Below are positions 1-10,281 of a stretch of 64,000 nt of DNA, in pieces. The notes under the pieces were generated by a model. The model made no database searches. It had not been told where the DNA came from and saw only the letters and a list, made by a program, of their open reading frames with translations. Position 1 is the first letter of the stretch. Every line of letters starts with the position of its first letter. This DNA is from Symmetrospora coprosmae (lineage: Eukaryota > Basidiomycota > Cystobasidiomycetes > Symmetrosporaceae): the NCBI GenBank assembly GCA_008802785.1, contig VUYT01000024.1, positions 186,001-250,000 of the forward strand, written 5' to 3'. The position numbers were made by a program, and so were the translations under genes.

Positions 1-2
1 AA

Positions 3-653
3 TGTCAGTCGCCGTTTCCGCAAGTCGAAAGCTTTGTCGATGAGTGTCGGCAACGGTACCGCCTGGACCTACGCCGGATATCAGCGCCCATGAAGGAGGC
101 GCTCGCGCTGTACAAGCAGGAGCGCGAGAGCCAAGACTCACAACTTGTTGAAGCTGTCTTGGTGGGAACCCGATTAGGTGATCCGTTCGCGGGTATGTTA
201 CGGTTTCGGTAGTCATTGCGGAGATTGCATACTGACTCCAATCTCGCACTGACAGAGACGCTGCAGACCTTTGCTCCAACGGATGCAGACTGGCCAGCAC
301 TCATGCGCGTGCATCCGATACTAGATTGGACGTACGCGGACATCTGGGAGTTCCTCCGGTGTCCAGACCTAGGTGACGGTGGCGTAGGGTGGTGTGTGCT
401 GTATGACTACGGGTGAGTGGCAGTCATTGTACCAACGGCTTCCGACGAGACTGATCCGAAGCACTTCTGCAGCTACACGTCACTTGGCTCGACCTTCAAT
501 ACGATTCCGAACCCGGAACTGCGCGACGCGGCACGAGAGTCAGGGTGGAAGCCGGCGTGGGAGCTCGAAGATGCTTCGGCAGAGAGGGCAGGGCGACCTG
601 CGGGACCTATACCGAAGGCAGTAAGCTCGCCTTTGGAGGCTGGGAAAGTGTAG
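3..653 (+). CDS. FAD1: FAD synthase (FMN adenylyltransferase), 3' part
   Basis: This partial gene enters from the left edge and encodes the C-terminal 175 residues of a Fad1-type FMN adenylyltransferase (PAPS-reductase fold), which makes FAD from FMN and ATP. Three exons read through in one frame: 3-192, 256-412 and 473-653, with introns of 63 and 60 bases ending CAG. Joined, they give the family signatures in order: VLVGTRLGDPFA, then ADWPALMRVHPILDWTYADI, then LYDYGYTSLGSTFNTIPNP, and a tail with ERAGRPAGP. The split glycine codon before YTSLGS is restored exactly by the second splice. The N-terminal half lies outside the window. It converges with the NADH dehydrogenase gene; both use flavins, but nothing shows co-regulation. 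Family assignment is sure; the start is not visible. Confidence 0.93.
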
Positions 654-988
654 CATAGAAGCCGTGAGGAGATGCGCTCCCTTGGAGGACAACTGACTGT
701 GATGTGGGCCGAAGTGTTTACTTGCAAGACAATGCCAATGCCAATGCCAATGCCAATGCCATCGCGTATGTGTCTGCATTGCTCACTGTCAGCCGTCTTT
801 ATGCATGCATGAAAGCTCCTCTCCGTCCGCTGAAATGGAAATTGGCCACCAGATAAGGTCCGTAGCTCCTGCTCGATCGATCGCAAATAAGCGCTTGCGC
901 ATATGGACGTCTAGATGTCTGTGATGTGTACTGTACTGTACAACGAGACTGATAGCAAGAACGCTTCTGTAATCGATGAGGCGTCCCT
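654..988. other. Convergent intergenic region
   Basis: This is the shared 3' flank between the FAD synthase and NADH dehydrogenase genes. Apart from the hexanucleotide repeat at 731-760 I see no gene or recognisable RNA. Confidence 0.6.
731..760. repeat. Hexanucleotide microsatellite (AATGCC)5
   Basis: Five perfect copies of AATGCC lie in the non-coding region downstream of the FAD synthase stop. Confidence 0.95.
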
Positions 989-3664
989 CTACTCTCGGGA
1001 CGTGTCGCGTCCGAAGATCTTGGTACGCGTCCAATCGATAACCACCAGCGTACGATTGCGAAGGGAGAAGAGAGTGGAGATGTACGCGGAGCGCCAAAAC
1101 CAGTACGTGGCCAGTCCTCCTGATGCGATGTTGCCGTTGAACCAGGGAATATCGGCGATAGCCTTGTCAGAGCCGATGTAGGCGAGGGAACCCTGATGGG
1201 TGTATGCGAACCCGGGAATTTTGGCGACACGGTTGTACTGCTTGACGAGCTGCTCAATATCCACGGGTTGGGTTGCGGCAACGCTCGTCTTTGCCTGCCT
1301 GGCCTCCTCGATGGCGAGTTCCAGAGTTTCCTTCTGGGCCAGCTGGTTGAACTGGCGGGCGAGGTACTTACCCTGCTGGGCAGCGACCTGCCCAGTGGGC
1401 GCATAGTTGGTTGCTGTGCAGTCGCCGCACGCCCACATGCCCTCAGCGCCAGCCACCCGCATGTGATCATCAACCACAAGCCCTCGACGTTGATTCTGGA
1501 CCTTGTCGCCGACTTGCGACATGATGGCTTTTGTCAAGGGCCGGGCAGTATTTCCAGTAGCCCAGACGAGTAGACCGTATGGAATACTATGGAATTGATT
1601 GTCGTGGTCAGGACGACATTTCCAGGGCTCCTCAGCGCGAGATGGGCACTCACTTGAGCAGGTTCTTCTTCTCATCCTGAGCGATGATATGCTTCTCGCC
1701 AACCTCCTTGACCATAGTGCGAGTTAGCACTTCGATCTTGTTCTCCTTGAAAGTCTCGGAGGTGTAGTCACTGAGCGCGGCCGTCAACAGGCATGAGTCA
1801 GCGTCAGTACGTGCCACCATTTTCGACCTCTGCAGCAAACCCGACGTACATGAGCTGTTTCGAGAACATGGGCAAGACATTCGGCAAAGCCTCGATCAAC
1901 GTGATCTTGACCTTATCCGCAATGTCGGGATACCACGTCTGGAGATCCTCGACCAAGTAGTCGTGAAGCTCGGCGGCGTACCTGGAAGTATAGACAGTCA
2001 GTCTCGTGAGCGCCGCGGACAGGTCGCCCAAAGCAGTTCTGCCAGCTTTACGCACTCAACACCTGTGGGACCTCCGCCAACTACGACCATTTGCAAGAGG
2101 CGCTTGAGCTCTTCCTCGCTCTGACCCTTGAACGTAGCAGTCTCGATGCAGTCCATGAGGCGTGTCCTGATCTTGCCGGCGTCCTCTGCCTCCTTGAGGA
2201 AGCACGCGTGCTCGGTGACGCCCTTGATGCCGAATGTCTGGTTTGCGGCGCCAACATTGACGACGAGGTAGTCGTACGGCAGGACCGTCTCGCTGACCTC
2301 TCCCTTGTTCTCGCTGTTGTCGACGACCGTGAGCGTCTTGTTTGTCACGTCAATCTCGGTCGCTTCGCCCTCGAGGCAGTCCACGGCGCGCGTCTTGTGC
2401 CGCGTAATAAAGCGCGTAGGCTCGATGATGGAGCGGGACTCGAGCGTGCCGACCGTGACTGAGGGGAGAAGCGGCGTAAAGAGGAAGTAGTTTCGCGGCG
2501 AGACAACCGTCTGCAGAGCGAGCCGGACCGGGATACGTCAGTCGGAGCTGCTCCCCGCAAGGATGCCGGAGATGGGCGACTTCACGCACAACATTGTAGC
2601 CTTCGGTGTCGAGCGCCTTGAGAAGACTCGTTGAGGCCCATCCGTTACCGAGGATGACGAGGTTCTTCTTGGAAGGATCAAACGGCAGCTGGTTTGGCGG
2701 ATGCCTTTGCACGTAGGAAGCTATGCGGCGCATGCGTGATTGAGTGTGAGTCAGCAAACAGACAATTTGTATTCAGACGGCCTCGCTTGGGCACGGTCAG
2801 GGCCAGCGTCTGCGCGCCACTCACTGTAGAGGATGTAGGAGCCTCCGCTCAGGACGAGGACAAGTACGGCGCGAGCAAAGCGGACGACCCATCGTCTCGC
2901 CCAGCTGCGCTTGACCTTCTCGATGATGATTCTGGGCTCCTCCGATGTAGAACCGCTGCTAGAGTATCCGGATCCGCTCGACCCGCTGCTACCGCTACCA
3001 CCTGGAACCGCCGTACCGCCGAGCCCGCCCTTTGAGGTCGTCCGGGTGATGGCGTCAACGGTCTCCGAGGTCGACAGAGACGGGTGGACTGCGCTAGACA
3101 AAGCGGACGTGGCCGCAGCGGGGAGGACGGTCTTGGTGACGGGATCGGCTGGGTTGGCCTCGCGAGGTGTGCCTTGCGAGGTGATGGGCCGGGAAGGACC
3201 GGACGAGGCGAAGCGGCTTTGCTGGAGGATTCCGGCGAGGTGCGAGCGGGATCGCTGCGTCGCCGACAAGACCGCGCTGGAGGGGTGGGCGAAAGAGGCG
3301 AAAGATCGCTGCTGGAGAGCCGGAGCTGTGTCGCGCGAAACGGGCAGGACCAGGCACCACGGGGCAGCAGGACAGCAGGGACGAGAAGCAGACGGATCAG
3401 TTCGTCCAGCACTCGCACATACAGCCTCCTTGGTGGAGCTTCTCCTCGAATCGCAGAATGACGTCGTGCCCTTCCCCTTATCAGAAATTTCCCCCCTCGG
3501 TAATCTCGCCGTGCAGTCGCTCCCTTGAGGATGCGGCACAGCGGACGACCAGGACAGGGATGGCGACGCACGGCCCACTCTGTAGGATTGCTGATGAGCT
3601 GGTGGCAGCACGGTAGAAAAGTCTCACCTCGAACTCCCGCGAGAAGGATGCTGCGAGCTACCAT
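989..3664 (-). CDS. NDE1: Alternative (type II) NADH:ubiquinone dehydrogenase, mitochondrial
   Basis: This is a single-subunit, rotenone-insensitive NADH dehydrogenase of the Nde1/Ndi1 family, a flavoprotein passing electrons from NADH to ubiquinone at the mitochondrial inner membrane. The N-terminal region is rich in Arg, Ser and Ala, as in a presequence. It is followed by a hydrophobic segment (VLVLVLSGGSYILY, about 2840-2880), a first nucleotide-binding loop NLVILGNGWASTSLLKAL, and a second one, MVVVGGGPTGVE, near 2060-2090. Later come YGLLVWATGN, WACGDCTA and a C-terminal amphipathic tail ending FGRDTSRE. The catalytic core is split by at least five short introns, each joining in phase. 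No EF-hand is seen. The exon pattern of the first 400 coding bases is ambiguous because two frames are open there, so the 5' end (ATG at 3664, or 3682) is provisional. Internal versus external orientation cannot be decided. Confidence 0.88.
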
Positions 3665-3682
3665 CTTGACTGAGGCAGTCAC

Positions 3683-4351
3683 AGACTCTCAGGGCAGGCT
3701 GCTACGACGGACGGCGCGGAGCAGTCGATGAGAGCAGCGGGACTGTGGTGTGCTGTTGCTCCTTGTGGTCTTGTGAAGGAACGCTGAAGAAGCGGCGAAT
3801 GTGAGCGGGCCTGATGTGGTCGGTGGGCGAAGCAGCTGCTGAGAAGCCCACCACAGCCGAGCTCAGGGGAGAGCGGCCCAGAGCAGGCAACAGCTGCAGA
3901 GCCGGCGGGCTGCACGCTTGCGCCATAGCAGAGATGGTAACACTCAAGCCTGGAACGTACGGTTAGGCATACGCACAAGAGGAAGACAGCAAGCCAGAAC
4001 TACTACTTTCTGCGCTTCCAGTCGCGTCTGCAGTTGTCCCACGCTCGGGATCCAGGCACACACTCGCAGCGCACCAAGTTTCTCCGACTCCGGCCGCCTC
4101 TCTTTGCAAGAGCTTCATCCGGGATGACCCAGTTCAAGCGAGCAGGAAGAAGCGCGATGGCAGACCGTGTCATATAGCAGTGTGCGCAATGACTGCTCAA
4201 TGCTTGGGAAGCAACGGCCTCTTTGAGCTTGCGATTCATCAAGCTTCAGGGCGTTCGCATTGTGCAGCGATGCTGGCAGAACCGCTGCTCGTATTGGTAA
4301 GACCGCTTTGCGGTCTCTACTGTGGAGAGCGACTATCCGAACATCCCGGCC
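3683..4351. other. Intergenic region
   Basis: This stretch includes the 5' flank of the NADH dehydrogenase gene and the 3' flank of the RSA3-like gene. Open frames are short, overlapping and of unbiased composition. I see no supported gene, tRNA or repeat. Confidence 0.5.
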
Positions 4352-5580
4352 TCACCCCTCCATGATCGCATCACCTTCGGCCTCGCCATCCTCAACCTCA
4401 ACCTCGACCTCTGTCGCTGTTGGCAGATCGACCAGACCCTGCAGGACCATCTCGCGCTCTCCTCCCTTTTCCGTCTTCCAGATGCTCGAGCTCGGCGCAC
4501 CAGACCCCGCAGAGGTAGTGAATGCGTCGCTCCCATCGCCTATGCTCCGAATGAGCATCTGCAACCGACTTTCTTTCATCTCTTTGCCCTCCTTCTGCCG
4601 GATCGCGTCGAGGCTGCCTCCGAAGCGCGAGATGAGGCGCGAAACATAGTGCTCCCTAAAGCGACCGTATTCTTCCTCCTCTTTCGCTTGCTGTGCCTCT
4701 TCTGCAGCGCTGCGTGACTGCTGCTCGCCCGCCTTGTCTGCGGGCAGGTGGCCCCACAAGATGGGCTTGCCGAATCCGCGCGTGTACCGTGCATCCTCGG
4801 CGCTTTGCCCAAACTGCATCACATATGGCGGGGATGCGGGTCGTGTAGGAGATGGTGCGCGTGCGCGACGAGAGGGTTCGCCGCCGGGAGCAGCGCCGTC
4901 GACTCTCGCTGCTGCTGCTGCCGACGGCCCTTCATTTTGGTAATCGTACGAGAACCCGTTGGCCTGCGGTGCCTGCTGCGCCTGCTTGCCCCGGTTCCGC
5001 GACTGTGCATCTTCCTCTTCGTCTGACGAGCTTGTCAGGAACGAGGAAGATGAGGAAGACGAAGAGGAGGAAGACGACGATGCGGAGGAAGAGCTCGAGT
5101 CGGAATCGCTTCCGTCACCAGCTTTCTTGGCCGCAGCACCCTTCTTCTGTTGCTGTTGCTGCTTCTTGCCCTTGGCCGATGTAGCGGCAGGCGCAGCTTT
5201 CGCTTGTACTGGCTTCTGTGCAGGCTTGCTGATGTCGTCCTCATCGGATGATGACGCCGCAGATTCTGCGCGCTTGCCCTTTGCTTTCTCGGACAAGGGA
5301 GCCACCTTCGCCTGAGCAACGTGGCATGTCAGAGCTGCAGACTGCTGTGGACATTCCCTCGCAGGCGGCTTACCTTGGTCGACGGGGCATCGTCGTCGTC
5401 GCTATCCTCGTCGCTCGAATCTTTGCCCTGCCCCTGTCCTGCCCCGGCACCGCCGCCCGCGCCGCCCTTTCCACGCCGCCGCCCTGCACGAGGTCGTTTC
5501 CGGCGAGGCTTGCCCGTTGTAGCAGACACTGTGCTTGTGTCGGCTGCTGCTGATGCTGTGGCTGCTGATTGAGGCGGCAT
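4352..5580 (-). CDS. RSA3-like ribosome assembly protein
   Basis: Two exons (5580-5374 and 5311-4352) flank a 62-base intron with GTAAG and CAG ends, giving 388 residues. The first half is disordered: an Arg/Lys/Gly-rich start, then long acidic and serine runs and a Lys/Gln tract. A folded part near residues 280-330 contains FREHYVSRLISRFGGSLDAI followed by SRLQMLIRSIGDG. This matches the short RSA3 domain (FxxxY..., LDxIR, LixSIxxG) of factors that join DEAD-box helicases in early 60S subunit assembly in the nucleolus. Yeast Rsa3 is about 220 residues, so this protein is much longer because of its N-terminal extension. The acidic-serine composition is common in nucleolar chaperone-like proteins. 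The assignment rests on one short domain. Confidence 0.72.
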
Positions 5581-5893
5581 GGTGGGCGACGTGGGAGTAT
5601 GAAGATGGTTAGAGGTCAGAAGCGGAGGCGGGCAAAGTGCATCAGGTCAAGCCGTGTGATGCAAGCTCCCGGACAAGGGCCAAGCAGCAGCACGACTGCA
5701 CAGCATAAGGAGGTAGCGGTACACGGTATGCTCATGTAAGATGCCCTCGTACAGTGTAGCATTCCGGGCTGAAAGCTAGAAAGGAGGTTGCGCTCGCGGT
5801 TGCCGGCACGTGCTCGTCCAGGGACCACGACCTGACAAGGTGAAGTACAGGAGGAAGGTACAATGCGGCCGACAGCTGGACGATCTCTCCCGT
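5581..5893. other. Intergenic region
   Basis: This is the 5' flank of the RSA3-like gene and the 3' flank of the metallothionein-like gene. Nothing else is recognisable. Confidence 0.5.
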
Positions 5894-6572
5894 CTAGTTC
5901 TGCTCGACGTTCGCCTGCCTCTCCTCCTTCTTCTCCTGGGTGCCCTGGCTGCCACAGCAAGACTTGGGCGCAGCCTCGACGTCCTTGGTTGCAGTCTTGG
6001 AGGACGTACAGTCGCACGAAGGGCAGGTGCACTTCTCGCCGCAGGTGCAGGACGAGGCGGAGCTGCGGTCGATGTGAAATCAGAAGAGCTGGCCTCTCCG
6101 TCGACGGCTACAGGCATGCTCACCCTTCCTTGTTGAAGCTGGCAGGCGAAAAGAAGAGAGTTGAGATTCAGCTTGAGACTACGTAAGACTACTCCATGCT
6201 GAGCAGGACGTGCACTCACCAGGCACACTGCGTGTCCTTGTTGCACGAGCACTCGCTTAGCTGGCCCTCTGAGCACTGTATGTACGCGGGTTCCGAAAGA
6301 GTTTGGGCAGGCGGAATCCACCAGGCGAAACGAGAGTGGCATGGTAGATACAGGCGTCAATTGGACATCCCGAAGGCCAGGAGAATCGAAAGACCACTGA
6401 CAGGCTTGCACGGGCAGGGCCTGACGCTGCCGTCAGCCTGCTTGATGTCGGGACAGCCGCAGGACTAGGAATGAGACGGTCCGAGCGGGGTGTCCATAGC
6501 GTCAGCTGCGGACGAGTATGGCGCACATAGCGCTGGCGCGGGCATGGCGCTGTTCTGTCTACCCACAGGCAT
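5894..6572 (-). CDS. Metallothionein-like cysteine-rich protein (reconstructed from small exons)
   Basis: No single frame shows this gene. Splicing exons 6464-6402, 6275-6220, 6138-6124 (15 bases) and 6062-5894 keeps one frame and gives a chain with 17 cysteines in about 100 residues, mostly as CxC and CxxC: CGCPDIKQADGSVRPCPCK, then CSEGQLSECSCNKDTQCACF, then SCTCGEKCTCPSCDC, then a SCC and a Glu/Gln-rich tail ending at a TAG at 5894. This pattern is that of fungal metallothioneins, cytosolic binders of copper, zinc or cadmium. The intron at 6401-6276 has a weaker donor (GTCAGT) and is longer (126 bases). The start is provisional: ATG-CCT at 6572-6567 followed by a GTGGGT donor would give a two-codon first exon. 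The C-terminal third without CxC is unusual. It is divergent from the gene starting at 6727. Confidence 0.68.
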
Positions 6573-6726
6573 GGTTGACTTTGGGTGTATGTGATGTATG
6601 GGACAGGCAATTGGCTGGAAGGAGGATGGGAAGCGTTGGCTGTGGTGTGGGCCCGTTGCGCTCGAGCACCTTGGCCTCTTCTGCACGTGAAATCCTGGTC
6701 ATCGCTGGGCAACCTGCCAGACCCCC

Positions 6727-8315
6727 ATGATGGCACGTTCAGACAGCGAGCCTGGCGAGACTGACGGCCAGTTCTCTGACGCTCAAGCGATGGACGCCGG
6801 TGAACGGGATCCTGCCCAGGTCCTCATGGAGCTCGAGGCTCTGGAGTCACTGCTCAAGGACCGCTTCGATGGCTCGATGGCACCCCGGTTGCAGAGGGAG
6901 TCTACCGTGCCGGCAGCTGCTCAGCACTTCGAACACTCGGTTGATCAGACCAGCTATACCGCGTTTCCGCTGTTCCCAGTGCGCCCGGCGCGCCAGTCCG
7001 ACACTCTTGCACTCGCAAACTCGAATGTACGCAAACGGAAACGTCAAGAGTCCGACGAGGACCGTGAACTGGATGCACAAGCGCGTGCAGAGCGCCTCCG
7101 CAGCGAACGCAAGAAGGAAAAGAAGCGGAAGCGACACGACAAGAAGCTCATGCCGCTCGTGCGGGCGGAGAGCCCAGAACCAGAGTATCCGGGTCCAGGC
7201 CGAGGACGCATCATGTGAGTTGCACTCGTGCCCGCGCGACTGTCTGTCCTGAATCTATATCACGACATTGACTGTGATTGCTCCTCTCACATGCTGACTG
7301 ATTGCAGCGATGTCGAGGACGAAGATCCGGCGGCTGTGGCCCTGAGCAGACGGCAGATCCGGAGCGTGGCGGTCTCGGGCTCATCGGTGCTGAAGAGACA
7401 CTTGGCTGATAAATGGGTAAGTAGCGCCTGCAGTTTCCTCATTTGTTCGAGCATGCTGACACAATAGGCTTGCCTCGCCAGGCCCGCCCTTACGCCTCGA
7501 GAGTGACGGTGCGGCGCGTCCTGGCTTCCCAACTGTCGAAAGGATCGCCCTTTCCCGTCATCGCTCACGCAACGGCACGTTATCCTGCAAAGGGCAAACA
7601 AGGCGGCATCCCTCCTGCCTCGACAACACGAGCGGATGACAAGCACGCTAGCAGAAAGCTGCGCCTCGTTGCTTATCCGCGACAGGATGTCCCGAGACTG
7701 GAAATACGAGTCCAGAAGCAGCGCGAGGAGAGAAAGCGCCTCTTGACTGCTGGGCTGGCAGAGGGTGCTACGAATAGTGCGGCCCTTGCTTCAGGTGGTA
7801 CCGATGGGAAAGCGATCAAGTCGAACCGACCCGTAGCCAGGATGGGCCGCAAGAAGGAGATCGACCCAGCGGAGGAGGCGGCGCTGCAACGATACCTCGC
7901 AAACAAGCTGGGTATCAGTGTAGTCGCACCAGCCGTTGATCAGCACGCGGATGGCGAGCCGCCCAAGAAGAAGAAGAAGCTGGGCAAGAAGGAGCGCGAG
8001 CGCGCTAAAGCTGCCAAAGCTGCTAGCGAGATGAAGGAGGCACAGGTGTGCAAAGTACCTACGAATCGTCCCAGTACTACAGCGTCGACGACCGCATCTG
8101 GCTCAGTTGCGGAGCAGATTGGCGGTGGCGCAGCCAACTCGGGCAAGAAGAAGCGCGAGAGCAAGAAGAGGAGGATGTACGAACGCCTTGGCTTGGGTAC
8201 GCACAAGGAGCTGCGGATGGACAGAAAGGAGAAGATTGCGCGGAGGAAGAAGGCGAAGGAGCTGCTCAAGGAGACTGCAGCAGGGCAGGTTGTCCAGCCT
8301 GCGAAAGCTCCCTAG
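6727..8315 (+). CDS. Conserved-looking Lys-rich protein of unknown function
   Basis: Three exons (6727-7214, 7308-7416, 7482-8315) join in frame to 476 residues. I do not recognise a family. The N-terminal 160 residues are acidic and end in a basic cluster (RSERKKEKKRKRHDKK). The middle, around KRHLADKWARPYASRVTVRR, looks folded and spans an intron. The C-terminal half has a KKKKKLGKKERERAKAAKAA helix-like basic run and a final RKEKIARRKKAKELLKE. Several putative nuclear localisation signals and the charge pattern suggest a nuclear or nucleolar protein, perhaps in rRNA metabolism, but this is inference only. The start ATG (tandem ATG-ATG) lies about 150 bases from the divergent metallothionein-like gene, so a shared promoter is likely. 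Confidence 0.75.
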
Positions 8316-8715
8316 GCTCTAGTAAGTCCACACTTGTAAGCGCATGGAAGCCTGATAGCAATAGTGCCATCTGCGACAAATACCTCGCCGCGACTCTGCA
8401 CATCCAGCAGCTCTGACTGCGCCTTCACGAGGCAATGGCAGTCCCCGTAGGTCGCATTGAGGGTGGTTATCAGTGCCGGCACGTGCGTGTAATGCCACGC
8501 GACCGGGCATGCGCATGCCGCCTGTTTGACTCGGGACATCTCCCTGACTCGACAGCTTTTCCAATTGTGCCTGTTCTAAGCTGTTGCCTGCCCTCTGTTT
8601 CCTGTTCAACTTTGCTCTTGCGCATCCCACGATCAGCTATCACATACGGTACGCCATCCGAGTCTCTGCCTCACGCTCAAGCTCCATCTCCGAGCCCGCT
8701 CAGGGAACAAGCACG
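8316..8715. other. Intergenic region
   Basis: This is the 3' flank of the Lys-rich gene and the promoter region of the PhzF-like gene. It has a pyrimidine-rich stretch before 8716 as is common upstream of fungal starts. No gene is seen. Confidence 0.5.
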
Positions 8716-10097
8716 ATGGGCCTCCGCAACCGCTATTTCCTGGTGGACGCCTTTACGAGTCATGCTGATCCCGCCATACTGGGCAATCCCGCTGGAGTCG
8801 TCATCACGTCAGAGCCCCTGAGCGATGCAGAGGCTTCTGCGCTAGCCATGTGCGCTATCCGCCGATAAGCCGTTCGGCCGGCAAGCGCAGGTCGCACTGT
8901 GCATTGACTTATCATCACTCTCCTCGCTTATGCTACTCTCCCCTCCTAGACGCCTGCAGGTCCCAGCGCTTGCCGTGCTATCCGACGCTGACCTTTTCTC
9001 GGACCCGAGCAAGCCGCCCGCCGGCACAATCCCCATATCATGGCTCAAGACTGATGGTTGGCCGCTTCTGACTGGTCTGGAGTCCTACATAGCCGCGGCT
9101 AACATGGCGCTCCCCCCGTTCCTGCCCAGGCGAGTTCATACCCCTCTGCGGACACGCAACGCTCGCGGCGAGCGTCCTCCTCTTCTCGCTATTTCCAGCG
9201 GACAAGCTGCGAGAGATCAGCTACCGCACGCGTCTGAATGTCACTCTAAAAGTCACACGCAAGGACACCCCGGCTGGGGTGGTCGCTGCGGAGATGTGCT
9301 TCCCAGCACTACCGCACTGGCGGGAGCTCGAGTCCACCACGCCAGACGTGGCCATCCATGCCATCCGCCAGGGTATCGCGAATGGTGGACTTGACGCGAC
9401 AGATAGCGTTAGAAGGACAGTGGAGGTGACACATGTAAGGCGGTTGTTCCCTGGGCCTGCAGCGGCTGCAGACGGGTACCGGCGACACGGGCTGAGCAGC
9501 GCTTCCATTCGGCTTGACCAGGTCGGCGGCAATCACCGGGACATTCTAGTCGAGGTGGCGCCAAGCGTCGACCTGGGCTCACTTGAGATTGATTCGGCCG
9601 TCTACGCGGACGAGATGCCGTACCGAGGCATCTGGTTCATCTCGCCTGCTCCAGAGGGACCGTTCGACATCTGTGTGCGAGCCTTCTTCCCGTACAAGGG
9701 ACACTATGAAGATCAGGTGCGCTGGCAGACGCAATCTCCCGGCCTCCGAAGCCACATACTGACTAGTAGCTGTCCCGTTATGCAGGTATGCGGGCATGCC
9801 CATACGATGTTCGTCCCCTACTTTGCCAGCACGCGGCAGGAGTCGCACGCTTCACACGAAGACGGCCTCTATTACGTCCGAAGCAAGCAAGTCAGTGCGA
9901 ATGGCGGCGTTCTCGAAGTGCGGTGGGACGGAAAATGGGGTGGCGAAGAGGAGGGCGCTGGCATTTGCTATATTGGCGGAGAGGGCAAAGGTGCGCAGCC
10001 TTGTCGCCCGACCTACACAGCTGAGCCTGCTCGCTGACTTGCAGGTTCTGCCCGAACTGTCTTTGCAGTCCAAGACCTAGGCTCCCTCGATATCTGA
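8716..10097 (+). CDS. PhzF-family (phenazine biosynthesis-like) protein
   Basis: Six exons (8716-8849, 8950-9056, 9130-9434, 9522-9716, 9786-9990, 10045-10097) join to exactly 333 codons. The product has the two-lobed PhzF/PBLD/Yhi9 fold signatures: FLVDAFTSHADPAILGNPAG at the N terminus, then IPLCGHATLAASVLLF, then FDICVRAFFPYKGHYEDQVC with GHAHTMFVPYF, and a terminal GSARTVFAVQDL. These proteins resemble diaminopimelate epimerase and mostly have unknown substrates. The segment that usually reads NLSETAF, with the glutamate used by PhzF, reads LQVPALAVL here, and the usual EDPVTGSAH reads EDQVCGHAH. Thus the isomerase acid/base residue seems absent. The 100-base first intron joins ALA to IRLQVP. 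Function beyond the fold is unknown. Confidence 0.85.
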
Positions 10098-10281
10098 CTG
10101 GGCTTGACTGTACGCTCAAGTTACGAGAGACGAACAAGGCCGGAGCAATGTTGTACAAATGCTACATGCAGTGGACCCGTTCCTTCGGACGCCTGATTTC
10201 GTCCTGGCGGAAAGGCCACGTCTAGACGAGTAAGCAGAACGCCACGCCAATCGAGTCTATATGCTACGGCTCATCATGAAA

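Noticed and set aside
731-760. Possible CRISPR or satellite
   Set aside because: It is a simple five-unit hexamer microsatellite without spacers, in a eukaryotic genome.
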